Source of the DNA: Bacillota bacterium
GTDB lineage: Bacteria > Bacillota > Clostridia > Acetivibrionales > DSM-1351
Assembly (NCBI GenBank): GCA_023393115.1
Contig: JAEWMS010000040.1
Span: 39,894 to 103,893 of the forward strand
Direction of reading: 5' to 3'
Length of the DNA: 64,000 nt
The translations under genes were made by a program, and so were the position numbers. This document shows positions 15,023 through 23,536 of the stretch, in pieces (the first letter of the stretch is position 1; each line of letters starts with the position of its first letter). Below the pieces are notes generated by a model, which saw only the letters and a list, made by a program, of their open reading frames with translations, had not been told where the DNA came from and searched no databases.

Positions 15023-17344
15023 TTATGAGTTTTTATCAAGGAAGGAAATGTTTATGCTTTTAACAAAATCGTCGTTTGTTTTGGTTTGTAACAATCTGTT
15101 TATTAATATCTCTGTAACCTCCGCAGTTCCCATATTGCTCATTGCCTTTCTGACAGCATAAACGCTTTCGAGTTCCTTCTGGCTAAGAAGAAGTTCTTCT
15201 CTACGAGTTCCGGACTTATTGATATCAATAGCAGGGAAGATTCTCTTTTCGGACAGTTTCCTATCCAGATGAAGTTCCATATTACCGGTTCCTTTAAACT
15301 CTTCAAAGATAACATCGTCCATTCTGCTTCCTGTTTCAATAAGCGCTGTAGCCATAATAGTTAAGCTTCCGCCATTTTCAATATTTCTTGCTGCGCCGAA
15401 GAATCTCTTTGGCTTGTGAAGAGCACCCGGATCAAGACCACCCGACAAAGTTCTCCCCGTTGGAGGAATAGTAAGGTTATAGGCTCTGGCAAGTCTTGTG
15501 ATACTGTCAAGGAGTATAACAACATCCTTTTTCTGCTCTACGAGTCTCTGAGCTCTTTCAAGTACCATCTCAGCAACCTTGATATGGTGTTCGGGCACTT
15601 CATCAAAGGTGGAGTAAATTACCTCTCCCTTTATAGATCGTTGCATATCTGTTACTTCTTCAGGACGTTCATCTATAAGTAGAACAATAAGCTCAACTTC
15701 GGGATAATTAACTGTAATAGCGTTGGCTATTTTTTTAAGTAAAATGGTCTTACCGGCTTTTGGAGGAGATACTATCATACCTCTCTGGCCTTTACCAATT
15801 GGTGCAATCAAATCTATCAATCTGGTGGAGAACTCTCTTGGTGCGGTTTCCAGTGTAATTCTCTTATCCGGATATATTGGCGTTAAATACTCGAACGGTA
15901 CTCTCTTTGACGCAACCTCAGGAGTATCTCCGTTTATTGATTGAACATAGAGTAATGCCTGAAACTTTTCGCCTTCTTTTGGTATTCTTCCTTTACCTCT
16001 AAGCTTGTCTCCCGTTTTAAGACCAAATCTTCTTATCTGGGATGGCGATACATAGATATCTTTCGGACCGGACAGATAGTTTTCACTTCTAAGAAAACCA
16101 TAACCATCAGGTAGAACTTCAAGTACACCTTCAACAGGATCGTCAGCTTCTATCTTTTCACCTTGCTGCTGTACCTGAGGCTGAACTACCTGGGGTACCT
16201 GAAGATTGTGTTGTATTTGACCTGCAGGCGCTGTCTGCACAGTAGGCTGAATCGGTTGGGCTGTCTGTACATATTGTACAGGTTGACCTGGCTGTTGAGG
16301 TATAGTTTGAAAAGCTTGGCCATTTTGAGCCTGCGATGGCTGTGGTTGCATAACCTTCTGGTACTGCGGTTGAGCAGGATCTGGAGATTGTGGCTGTTGC
16401 TGGGTTTGATTCTGCTGCGCCTGGTTTTGCTGCTGTACTTGGTTTTGCTGTTGTGCCCTTACAGGCAGCTGATGAGAAGCTTGCTGGAATTTGGGCTGTG
16501 GTAACGCAGGTTTGTCTGCATTTCTGGCAGGCGAAAGTTGTTTTATTGGTCTTAGGACATGCTTCGCACCCACCGGTATTTTCTTATCAGCTTCTATACT
16601 TTCTTTCTTCTGTTCTTGATTCTGTTCTTGCTTCTGTTCTTGCTTCTGTTCTTGCTTTTGTTCTTGATTCTGTTCTTGATTTCGTTCTTGCTTCTGTTCT
16701 AATTCACGTTCTGGTTTGTTTTCGAGTTTCTGTTCTGGCTTACCGTGGGAAACTTTTTTAGAAGTAGGTGTTCTATCTTCAGCTTTATCCGGACGTATCA
16801 GCTTTTCCGATAATCTGCCTGGTTTTGGTTCACGAGCTGCCGACGTATCATCCGATTTATCTGCCGTTGAACTGGGAGTTGTCTGCTCATTAGCCTCTGA
16901 ATCTTCAGCGGCATCCTTCGCTGTTTTACTTGGTCTACCTCTTCTGGATTTTCTTAAAACTGATGTGTCTACATCAACAGATTTGTCTGGAAAAATTACA
17001 TTTTCTTTTTCTTTATCTGAATCAGTTTCGCTTTCTGCTTTTGTATTCTTTTTGGTCTTAGTTGATTTGTTTCCTTCAGTCTCTTCAGTACTAGAATTTT
17101 TAGATTTGCTTTTTGTTTCTTTATATTTAGATTTTCCGGTGTTTGAAACCTCTTCAGGTACTATTTCCCCGGAATCACCATTTTCAGCTTTCTTTGAATT
17201 ATTACTTTTATTTGCTTCTTCAGAATTTTTCAATATATCCAATAATTCATCCTTTTTTAATTTGGATATGTTTTTCACACCCATCATTTTTGCAATATAG
17301 CGCAAATCTTCTAGTGTTTTTGACTGTAAATCAATCTGATCCAT
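15023..17344 (-). CDS. rho: Transcription termination factor Rho with a 350-residue Gln-rich insertion (773 aa)
   Basis: Rho is the hexameric RNA-dependent ATPase that ends transcription. Domains: Rho_N helical domain at 5-42; the primary RNA-binding cold-shock-like domain at about 400-470 (DGYGFLRS, PKDIYVSPSQIRRFGL); ATPase core from about 480. Motifs: Walker A SPPKAGKT (526-533), Walker B VVILLDSITRLARAYN (608-623), and the secondary-site Q/R loops around PTGRTLSGGLDPGAL. A typical Rho is about 420 aa. Here residues 43-400 are an added low-complexity region: a charged Lys/Glu/Ser part, (K/N)QEQ repeats at 215-246, and a Gln/Pro-rich stretch at 283-396. A Gln/Asn-rich Rho insertion in Clostridium botulinum forms a prion, so this one is a candidate. 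Confidence 0.97.
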   Translation of the reverse strand: MDQIDLQSKTLEDLRYIAKMMGVKNISKLKKDELLDILKNSEEANKSNNSKKAENGDSGEIVPEEVSNTGKSKYKETKSKSKNSSTEETEGNKSTKTKKNTKAESETDSDKEKENVIFPDKSVDVDTSVLRKSRRGRPSKTAKDAAEDSEANEQTTPSSTADKSDDTSAAREPKPGRLSEKLIRPDKAEDRTPTSKKVSHGKPEQKLENKPERELEQKQERNQEQNQEQKQEQKQEQKQEQNQEQKKESIEADKKIPVGAKHVLRPIKQLSPARNADKPALPQPKFQQASHQLPVRAQQQNQVQQQNQAQQNQTQQQPQSPDPAQPQYQKVMQPQPSQAQNGQAFQTIPQQPGQPVQYVQTAQPIQPTVQTAPAGQIQHNLQVPQVVQPQVQQQGEKIEADDPVEGVLEVLPDGYGFLRSENYLSGPKDIYVSPSQIRRFGLKTGDKLRGKGRIPKEGEKFQALLYVQSINGDTPEVASKRVPFEYLTPIYPDKRITLETAPREFSTRLIDLIAPIGKGQRGMIVSPPKAGKTILLKKIANAITVNYPEVELIVLLIDERPEEVTDMQRSIKGEVIYSTFDEVPEHHIKVAEMVLERAQRLVEQKKDVVILLDSITRLARAYNLTIPPTGRTLSGGLDPGALHKPKRFFGAARNIENGGSLTIMATALIETGSRMDDVIFEEFKGTGNMELHLDRKLSEKRIFPAIDINKSGTRREELLLSQKELESVYAVRKAMSNMGTAEVTEILINRLLQTKTNDDFVKSINISFLDKNS
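16607..16702 (-). repeat. 12-bp tandem repeats inside rho encoding KQEQ/NQEQ
   Basis: About eight imperfect copies of a 12-bp unit like TTCTTGCTTCTG (plus strand) encode the (K/N)QEQ repeat of Rho residues 215-246. Copy number can change in frame without breaking the gene. Confidence 0.8.
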
Positions 17345-17572
17345 AGTTCACCACCTTATTTAATCATTTTTATTATTGAACATTAAAATTAAATTAGGAA
17401 ATTTGATTCGAAAAAATCTTTAGAAAAACCTTTATTTAGTTCCTTTTTCTAGAGGAGAATTTTTGAATATTCCACAAAAGATATTATATCAAATGTGTAA
17501 ATACATGTCAATCTTAGTGTCATCTGCCTGCATTTTTGTAATAATTTCCTAAAAATATGCTTTGCTTTTGCT

Positions 17573-18202
17573 CTAATATCTCGTTTTTGATCTTCTGGCC
17601 AATAATGTTATTTTTTCTCGTTGAAGTATCTTCTTCAGATCATTGTTAGTTGATGCCGGAATAAACCTGTCTCTGTAGCATTTAATACATTTTAGAGCAA
17701 TACCCCTTTGGAGCATTGATACAATGATTTGGTCGCTGCCGCATCCACAGCGTAAATTACCGGTTTCAGCGATATCATGAATTTTATTCAGCGTATCCAG
17801 CATAACCTGAGGATTTTCAAAATAACTGTCATAGCCAAGCCCATCAATTATACCGTCTAATTCTTTTTCAAATCTATCAATAAATTTTCTTACTGCATCA
17901 TCTTTACCAATAAAACAATTCTTTATACCGGTTGTAGGACAAGTAAAAATAGTTACATTATTACAAAGGAGGCTTTCTCTAGCGATTAAATGCTGATGCT
18001 CTGTTCCGCACCCTATGCACGGAACCATGAGTCTGAAATCATTTCTGTTTGTTTTCTCTATTTTCAGTATTGCGTTCCCACATTTACAGCAGGACTTTAT
18101 GTTTTCGTATAGAAAAAGCTTAAAAAGGTTTACTTTCGTAAAATCAAACGTCCCACATGAGAAGCATTTATAAGCTATTGTTAACTCCATATCTATCAAC
18201 AT
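17573..18202 (-). CDS. Zinc-ribbon-type hypothetical protein (209 aa)
   Basis: I do not recognise the family. The protein is rich in paired cysteines: CFSCG, CCKCG, CIGCG, a lone C in IFTCP, CGCG and CIKC. This suggests two or three treble-clef or zinc-ribbon modules. There are no membrane segments and the C-terminus is basic (LLARRSKTRY). ATG at 18202 has AGGTGA 5 bp upstream; a GTG three codons earlier is the alternative. The gene runs in the same direction as rho, about 230 bp upstream of it. The pattern fits a cytoplasmic nucleic-acid-binding or scaffold protein, but this is inference. Confidence 0.6.
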   Translation of the reverse strand: MLIDMELTIAYKCFSCGTFDFTKVNLFKLFLYENIKSCCKCGNAILKIEKTNRNDFRLMVPCIGCGTEHQHLIARESLLCNNVTIFTCPTTGIKNCFIGKDDAVRKFIDRFEKELDGIIDGLGYDSYFENPQVMLDTLNKIHDIAETGNLRCGCGSDQIIVSMLQRGIALKCIKCYRDRFIPASTNNDLKKILQREKITLLARRSKTRY

Positions 18203-18667
18203 TTCTCTCACCTCATATTCAGGAACACCTTGGGTATTTGATATAAATTATATTCTATAAAACTAAAAAAATTCCTTTTTCCTTGTTTTATGTAAAGCAT
18301 ATTCTATTACTTCTATGTATTGCTGATCTTATCAATACCTCATTTGCATTTATTAAGTTTACCCCCGCTCATTTAATATAGTTTTACCTACCCTCATACC
18401 TTCCTATACAAGGTTGATTGCAAATCCCTCATGCCCCCCTGATTTGCAGAATTTCAAACCATTACTTTAATCATTTAAATCATTGTAGTAACAGTCTCTT
18501 AGGCCTACCTGTACCTAGAAAAATGATTTTTATTATATATTAATTAACATAATTTTGTTTAAAGATTCATGTATAAGTCCAATTTTATTCAATTAATAAC
18601 TGTTATAATGCAATTCTCTGAAAATTAATGTAGTATTGTATTATATTACTAGTGAAAGAGGAAGCAT
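18203..18667. other. AT-rich intergenic gap between divergent genes
   Basis: About 460 bp separate the zinc-ribbon gene (leftward) from the MerR gene (rightward). I find no ORF, tRNA or strong hairpin. It should hold both promoters, but no -35/-10 pair stands out. Confidence 0.4.
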
Positions 18668-19057
18668 ATGATGTACTTAAGAAGTGAAGTAGCCAAATTG
18701 GCAAACATAAATGTTGAAACTTTGAGGTATTATGAGAAAAAAGGCTTAATTTTGATACCTGAGAGAAACACAAATGGTTATAGACTCTATAATGACGAAA
18801 CTATTACCCGTCTTAAAATTATCAAGTACTCCAAAGCTTGTGGTTTTACCCTGGAAGAGATCAAGGAGATTATGTTGATTTTTGATAGAAAAGAACTTGA
18901 TTATACACAGGTAACTGAGTTTATTTACAAAAAAACAAAAGAAATAAATGAAAAAATAAATCAGTTAAGTATAATGAAAGATATTCTCTATAAAATTCAA
19001 ACCAATATAGCCAACAAAATTGAGTGTCCAATCAAGAATTCTTTTAATAATATATAA
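18668..19057 (+). CDS. MerR-family transcriptional regulator (129 aa)
   Basis: The N-terminal winged helix is typical: LRSEVAKLANINVETLRYYEKKGLI, then RNTNGYRLYNDETITRLKIIKYSKACGFTLEEIKEIM. A coiled-coil dimerisation helix follows at about 80-115. The C-terminus has a single Cys (IECPIKN), not the metal-binding Cys pair of MerR, CueR or ZntR, so the signal is unknown. GAGGAAG precedes two adjacent ATG codons and either could start. The next gene is a membrane protein in the same direction, its probable target or partner. Confidence 0.88.
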   Translation: MMYLRSEVAKLANINVETLRYYEKKGLILIPERNTNGYRLYNDETITRLKIIKYSKACGFTLEEIKEIMLIFDRKELDYTQVTEFIYKKTKEINEKINQLSIMKDILYKIQTNIANKIECPIKNSFNNI

Positions 19058-19128
19058 ATTATATAATACCCTCTTGCCTTGTACTATACTACAAGAACTA
19101 TAATTATATATAACTAATTCTAAAGGGT

Positions 19129-19710
19129 GTGATTAAAACGTTATCATTTATTGAAAAATTAGAAGCCAAAACTAATTTAGTGTATATATTTATTTCTTTA
19201 CTTATTCTCATTGTTGCGCTTAATATTATTAACGGTGAAGATGTAGGAGTTTCCAAACTTAAACAGATAACAAATGGTGTCGGTATATTGGATATGGAAC
19301 CCGGATATTCCATAGAGAAAGCATATAGTATCTTAGACAGTCAAGGTACTGAAGGAAGATACTATTATCTTAAAAGAATTATTCCAATGGATTTTGTTTT
19401 TCCATTGATCTATATGGCTTTTTATTGTTCTATAATCCTATTTTTGTTAAAGCTTATACACCCAAGAAACGAACTACTACACCTCTTAGCTTTTGTACCG
19501 GTGCTCAATACTTTTTTTGATTATTTAGAAAATATAACAATTATAAGATTACTTGTTCGATATCCACAAAAAGAAATATTCACTGTTAAACTAGCAAATA
19601 TATTCACCTTATCAAAACTTCTTTTTTCGTATATTAGTATTGGTATCATTGCAATACTTTTATTAACAAATTTGATATTGTGGCTTTCACGAACTATAGT
19701 CAGACATTAG
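19129..19710 (+). CDS. Membrane protein of unknown function (193 aa)
   Basis: Four hydrophobic segments are visible, at about 17-35, 88-107, 119-137 and 160-185. Between the first two lies an extracytoplasmic domain with GYSIEKAYSILDSQGTEGRYYYL. The fourth region holds the pattern VPVLNTFFDYLENITI. I think it belongs to a group of four-helix membrane proteins found next to MerR regulators, but I cannot name it. The GTG start at 19129 is tentative because its AAAGG ribosome site is too close. It probably shares a transcript with the MerR gene, 71 bp upstream. Confidence 0.6.
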   Translation: MIKTLSFIEKLEAKTNLVYIFISLLILIVALNIINGEDVGVSKLKQITNGVGILDMEPGYSIEKAYSILDSQGTEGRYYYLKRIIPMDFVFPLIYMAFYCSIILFLLKLIHPRNELLHLLAFVPVLNTFFDYLENITIIRLLVRYPQKEIFTVKLANIFTLSKLLFSYISIGIIAILLLTNLILWLSRTIVRH

Positions 19711-19837
19711 ATGTTATTTTTGTAATTTTTATATAATCCTAAATTAACCCGATATACGAATATAATTAAATAATTTTCATATGATTTATGATTTTTGAGC
19801 GCACTTTAACAGGCCAATTAAAGTTTGTAGAATTTTC

Positions 19838-20300
19838 TAGGATATCTTTAATTCATGAAGCTCTCTACCACATCTATCATTCTGAATTTTTGAATGCAAT
19901 TTATTTATGTTATAGCCTATACATAACAAGATAAATTCAGTTTTTACACTTGTTTTCCTCATGTTAAAAATCGGCTGAAGTTGTATTCACTTTTTAGAAC
20001 TCCAAAGGCTTGCTGATTTTCTATAAGTTGTTCCTACCATTTTTAACTGCTTTCCATTATGGCAGGTGTACTCATCTTTTTCTTCATCATACTGCATATT
20101 TTCACGTTTACTAATATCTTTTTTTAAGCTTTTCTTCTTCTATATCTCGTATGTTTGCGGCTTTATGTAGCTTGTCTGCTGCTTTTCTTCCTAGTATAGA
20201 TAGCTTTCTTCGCTCTCATAGCCAGAGTCTGAAATTACGTTTTCGTAACACCTGCCTAAGTTTGATTCCATATTTTTTTAGAAAGGGAATTAACATTTCC
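19838..20300 (-). pseudogene. Decayed IS1182-type DDE transposase, C-terminal fragment
   Basis: Reading leftwards, the fragments appear in the correct order. CYENVISDSGYESEESYLY is followed by an in-frame stop, KPQTYEI, another stop, then YDEEKDEYTCHNGKQLKMVG and TYRKSAS. Next come FGVLKSEYNFSRFLT and KTSVKTEFILLCIGYNINKL, ending HELKIS. I recognise these as IS1182-family transposase motifs. At least two nonsense codons are present, a frameshift sits in the A-run near 20275, and the segment between RKSAS and FGVLK is deleted. The N-terminal half and left end are missing. It is a dead remnant. Confidence 0.75.
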
Positions 20301-20602
20301 AAATTAAAAGGTAAAACTAATTGTGATATATTCATAAATTCGGTATAATTTTTGTGTTGGATTAATGTGGCCCACCTTCGCCAATTAAGGGGTCCCTGTA
20401 AGTCATTGACTTGTGGGGATAAGGAGAAGCGATGTAGCGGTACTTAAAATCCATATATGTTTATGATTTAATGGATTTTAAGTGGAGCGGAATCTGCTTC
20501 GACGCGGTGCCGTGCTCCTACACTCACCTATAAATGTGCATTCAGCACATTTTCTTCACGGTTCGCGCCCTTTCGGGTTCAATTCCGAGTATATTTACAT
20601 GC
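20301..20602. other. Gene-free, structured sequence between IS remnant and tRNA-Thr
   Basis: This stretch is more GC-rich than its surroundings. It holds a 12-bp inverted repeat (20443-20454 with 20471-20482), a hairpin AAATGTGC/GCACATTT near 20532-20552, and a GGGTTCAATTCCG block near 20573 that equals the T-arm of the neighbouring tRNA-Thr. There is no ORF with a ribosome site. It could be a structured RNA, a mobile-element end, or debris of a duplicated tRNA. Confidence 0.35.
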
Positions 20603-20632
20603 AAAAAAACTCCGATTATCACGGAGTTTTTT
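20603..20632 (-). terminator. Terminator of tRNA-Thr
   Basis: ACTCCG and CGGAGT form the stem core, flanked by A and T runs. On the minus strand the hairpin ends in seven T residues. It lies directly after the tRNA 3' end. Confidence 0.85.
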
Positions 20633-20635
20633 ATC

Positions 20636-20711
20636 TGGAGCTGGCGGACGGAATTGAACCCCCGACCTGCTGATTACAAGTCAGCTGCTCTACCTGCTGA
20701 GCTACACCAGC
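20636..20711 (-). tRNA. tRNA-Thr, anticodon UGU
   Basis: The cloverleaf is complete over 76 nt. The acceptor pairs GCTGGTG with CGCCAGC, the anticodon arm is GCTGA-CTTGTAA-TCAGC, and the T-arm contains GGTTCAATTCC. The 3' CCA is encoded. The anticodon TGT reads ACA codons. Confidence 0.97.
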
Positions 20712-20789
20712 ATATTTAACTGTGTTTCACTGCTATAGCAGATGATTTATTGTGTCAAAGAGAAGATAATTGGCTCTTGACACTTTGAT

Positions 20790-20818
20790 AGTATACCAGC
20801 AGAATTATTATGTGTCAA
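20790..20818 (-). promoter_or_regulatory. Promoter of tRNA-Thr
   Basis: On the minus strand TTGACA (20813-20818) and TATACT (20790-20795) are 17 bp apart, a near-consensus sigma-A promoter. It lies about 80 bp before the tRNA. A second TTGACA occurs closer in but has a poor -10 spacing. Confidence 0.7.
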
Positions 20819-20955
20819 CACATTTTATTAAGAAAATTTGTCCAGTTTACTTGCCATCAAAAGGCAACAGAAAATGGCTGTCTATGAGGTGTTAAAATGA
20901 TTATTGTACTAAACACCTTAGTTATTATGCTTAAAGCAAACTGTTAAATTACATA

Positions 20956-21504
20956 TTACTTAAACCTTATTTCCATTAACCAATTATCCTTACACTCACC
21001 ATCATGCAACTCATTCGTAGGCAATAGTTTCACTTTCACAAATCCACATTTTTCATAGCATCTGACTGCCCGTCCATTCCAAGTTTGAGGATCAATTATA
21101 ACTCTATTAGCGCACTTCTCATTTTTCAGATATTCTAAAAGAGCCTTTAGTATTTTAGTGCCAATACCTTTATTCCAATAATTTGTTTCACCAATAAATA
21201 AATCAATACCATAAATCAGCTCCTCAGCTTGATATCCATAGCCCTCTTTATCCTTTTCTGGTATCTCATAATATTGAATATATCCAATATCATTATTATC
21301 ATGCTGGATAAAACAGGGTATAACATTACTTTCTTTAAGAACTCTGGGTTTGAATTTTGCGACAACTTTATCAAAGTCTAATGGGTTATTCCTATCCTCA
21401 TAATAATCTAACACATTTGGGTCAGAAAGCCATTTTGCCATTGCACTATAATCCTCAGTACAGTCCTTCATTAACCTAATTGAAATATCTTCATATTTAA
21501 TCAT
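20956..21504 (-). CDS. GNAT acetyltransferase of the AAC(6')-like family (182 aa)
   Basis: This is an acetyl-CoA-dependent N-acetyltransferase whose layout follows aminoglycoside 6'-N-acetyltransferases. The acetyl-CoA loop is NYWNKGIGTKIL (about 124-135). Other family landmarks are IDLFIGE (about 116-122), VIIDPQTWNGRAVRCYEKCGF (about 151-171) and the early DPNVLDYYE. Length is right for AAC(6'). GGGGTGA lies 5 bp before the ATG. It may inactivate an aminoglycoside or modify an unrelated amine; sequence alone does not settle which. It stands alone, away from other resistance genes. Confidence 0.75.
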   Translation of the reverse strand: MIKYEDISIRLMKDCTEDYSAMAKWLSDPNVLDYYEDRNNPLDFDKVVAKFKPRVLKESNVIPCFIQHDNNDIGYIQYYEIPEKDKEGYGYQAEELIYGIDLFIGETNYWNKGIGTKILKALLEYLKNEKCANRVIIDPQTWNGRAVRCYEKCGFVKVKLLPTNELHDGECKDNWLMEIRFK

Positions 21505-21654
21505 TTATTTCACCCCATACAAATAAAATTCAACTTTTTGAAACCACTTTTTGTCTAACTCCTAGTAAAAGGTGAGTGAAAAACTGAGCTACAACACCAT
21601 ACTATTAATATCATTTCTTAGAGTATACAAAGTATAGAAGGGAAGGTATCTGGT

Positions 21655-21999
21655 CTATGGCAAACTTCTAAAGTAAATATGATTTCCGTCGGGATCGCAA
21701 AAATGCATATTCTTTGCTCCCCACGGCTGTAGCTTTGGAGCATCAATAATATGTATTCCTAGGTTCAATAACCTTTTGTATTCTTCATCAACATCGTCAA
21801 CGGTAAAGGCTATACTGATATTTTCATTTTGGTTATTTTTTTGTTTTCCGTTATCGTACACCGTCAGGGTAGTACCTTCGCTTATTATGAACTGGTGTAC
21901 TGTATCCTTACAATCTGAAGGTATACTTAAAATCTCCCTATAGAAATTGGAAATCTTTACTACGTCATTTGTTTCTATGCAAACCTCTCCCAGTCTCAT
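21655..21999 (-). CDS. Glyoxalase/VOC-superfamily protein (114 aa)
   Basis: A single vicinal-oxygen-chelate module pair is visible. The N-terminal half is MRLGEVCIETNDVVKISNFYREIL, the second half ISIAFTVDDVDEEYKRLLNLGI, and the typical end is WGAKNMHFCDPDGNHIYF. Metal-ligand-like positions include Glu8 and the Asn/His near the C-terminus. Members include glyoxalase I, fosfomycin- and bleomycin-resistance proteins and many of unknown role. GGAGG lies 9 bp upstream of the ATG. No neighbour points to a substrate. Confidence 0.8.
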   Translation of the reverse strand: MRLGEVCIETNDVVKISNFYREILSIPSDCKDTVHQFIISEGTTLTVYDNGKQKNNQNENISIAFTVDDVDEEYKRLLNLGIHIIDAPKLQPWGAKNMHFCDPDGNHIYFRSLP

Positions 22000-22107
22000 T
22001 TCGATTTTCCCTCCGATTAATTATGTCTGATAGTACTCAATCATTAACTAATTTTACCATACCAAGCAGAGAAGCTAAATATCATGTTTCATAAACAAGA
22101 AAAAAAC

Positions 22108-22140
22108 AAAAACTGACTTGCTAAACACAAGTCAGTTTTT
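22108..22140 (-). terminator. Terminator of tRNA-Val
   Basis: A perfect 13-bp stem (AAAAACTGACTTG with CAAGTCAGTTTTT) has a 7-nt loop and is followed by a T-rich run on the minus strand. It also could stop rightward transcription. Confidence 0.85.
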
Positions 22141-22163
22141 GTTCGCTGAATCCATCAGCACTA

Positions 22164-22239
22164 TGGTGGGAACTATAGGGCTCGAACCTATGACCCTCTG
22201 CTTGTAAGGCAGATGCTCTCCCAGCTGAGCTAAGCTCCC
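22164..22239 (-). tRNA. tRNA-Val, anticodon UAC
   Basis: A complete 76-nt cloverleaf. The acceptor pairs GGGAGCT with AGTTCCC, the anticodon loop is CTTACAA, and the T-arm contains GGTTCGAGCCC. CCA is encoded. The anticodon TAC reads GTA and related Val codons. Confidence 0.97.
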
Positions 22240-22585
22240 ACAAGTACAGTTCATTGACTTCAAGCCTCTTATTTCTAAACGCTGAGGCCATCGTCTTTCC
22301 TGTAAGAGGTATTATAGCACAGTTATTTTTAAGAAGTCAACCACATTTAGCAGGATTTTTTGTGGTGTTTTTATGTGCTTTTTTTATGAACATGTGTGAT
22401 TTTATTGCTTCATTACCCATTTTTATTATGTTTTTTTGCTGGAAAAATTGTATAATAAAAAATATGACTGCGGCATTTATAGCAGACGATTAAACACCAT
22501 CGTCATAATGTTTTACATTCTGGATAAAATAAGGATGGTTTGCTGCGGGCTTGATAAATTATTTTTATTATTGGAGGTAAAATAT
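22240..22585. promoter_or_regulatory. Promoter of tRNA-Val and leader region of deoD
   Basis: On the minus strand TTGACT (22335-22340) and TATAAT (22311-22316) with an 18-bp spacer give a strong promoter for tRNA-Val. The remaining 250 bp towards deoD are T-rich. They contain an open upstream frame in phase with deoD (from 22436) but no ribosome site for it. I see no riboswitch. Confidence 0.65.
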
Positions 22586-23296
22586 ATGGCAATTCCAACA
22601 CCCCATATTAACGTAAGCGAGCAAGGTATTATAGCTGAAACCGTATTAATGCCAGGAGACCCACTCCGCGCGAAATTTATTGCAGAAACCTATCTGGAAA
22701 ATCCTGTTCAATTTAATACAGTAAGAAATATGTTTGGATATACAGGAACCTATAAGGGCAAGAAAATTTCTATAATGGGCTCCGGAATGGGTATGCCGTC
22801 CATTGGCATTTATTCTTATGAACTTATTCATTTCTACGGAGTTAAAAATCTAATCCGAATAGGCTCCTGTGGTGCTATTCAGGAGGATCTAAAAATAAGA
22901 GATATAGTTATAGGCATATCCGCTTCTACAAATTCAAATTATGCGTCACAGTATGATCTTCCCGGAACTTTCGCTCCAACTGCCTCCTGGGCCTTGATAA
23001 AAAAGGCAGTGGATATTGCAGACCAAAAAGGTATCCCTACAAGAGTCGGTAACATTCTTTCATCTGATATTTTCTACGATGATGACCCGGATACCTGGAG
23101 AAAATGGGCTAAGATGGGCGTATTAGCTATAGAGATGGAGGCAGCTGCACTATATATGAATGCAGCACGTGCCGGTGTAAATGCCCTCTGCGTTTTGACA
23201 GTTTCGGACTCATTGGTATCTCATGAGGTTACCACAGCTGAAGAACGTCAGACTTCCTTTACCAATATGATGGAAATTGCCCTGGAGCTTGCTTAA
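22586..23296 (+). CDS. deoD: Purine nucleoside phosphorylase, DeoD type (236 aa)
   Basis: The enzyme cleaves purine (deoxy)nucleosides with phosphate to the base and (deoxy)ribose-1-phosphate, in cytoplasmic purine salvage. The start at 22586 is set by TTGGAGG upstream, and 236 aa is the family length. Landmarks: TPHINV at the N-terminus, phosphate-binding GDPLRAK and VRNMFGYTG, MGSGMGMPS, RIGSCGAIQ, IEMEAAALY (nucleoside Glu) and TVSDSL (catalytic Asp). It is monocistronic here, with no pentose or pyrimidine partner genes beside it. Confidence 0.97.
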   Translation: MAIPTPHINVSEQGIIAETVLMPGDPLRAKFIAETYLENPVQFNTVRNMFGYTGTYKGKKISIMGSGMGMPSIGIYSYELIHFYGVKNLIRIGSCGAIQEDLKIRDIVIGISASTNSNYASQYDLPGTFAPTASWALIKKAVDIADQKGIPTRVGNILSSDIFYDDDPDTWRKWAKMGVLAIEMEAAALYMNAARAGVNALCVLTVSDSLVSHEVTTAEERQTSFTNMMEIALELA

Positions 23297-23471
23297 ACTC
23301 TCTACGTGAATTTGCATAATATTACTTAAGAATTGTTAAACTAAAAAATAGTGGCTTAAAGAAGTGGAATAAGAAGTGAGATTATTTGTCTAGCATTTAG
23401 ACAGGTAATTTCACATTATTTCATTCTTTCTTACTTTTCTATTACAATTATTAATTTATTTTGACAATACT

Positions 23472-23499
23472 TTTACAATAATTATTACTTTGATATAAT
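23472..23499 (+). promoter_or_regulatory. Probable promoter of the LtaS-like gene
   Basis: TTTACA (23472-23477) and TATAAT (23494-23499) are separated by 16 bp, about 40 bp before the ATG. A TTGACA at 23461 is 27 bp from the same -10, too far to pair with it. Confidence 0.6.
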
Positions 23500-23536
23500 C
23501 TATTGGTTAACAAATCAATGGAAGCTGGGAAGATAA

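Noticed and set aside
16163..17300. Long plus-strand frames across rho encoding Leu-rich or Ser-rich proteins
   Set aside because: They are antisense images of Gln- and Ser-rich codons in the Rho insertion and lack ribosome sites.
19711..19837. Intact 3' end with terminal repeat for the IS1182-type remnant
   Set aside because: No sequence like the terminus seen at 63879 is present, so the end has been lost or eroded.
23461..23499. TTGACA at 23461 paired with TATAAT at 23494
   Set aside because: The spacer is 27 bp. TTTACA at 23472 gives a 16-bp spacer and is the better -35.
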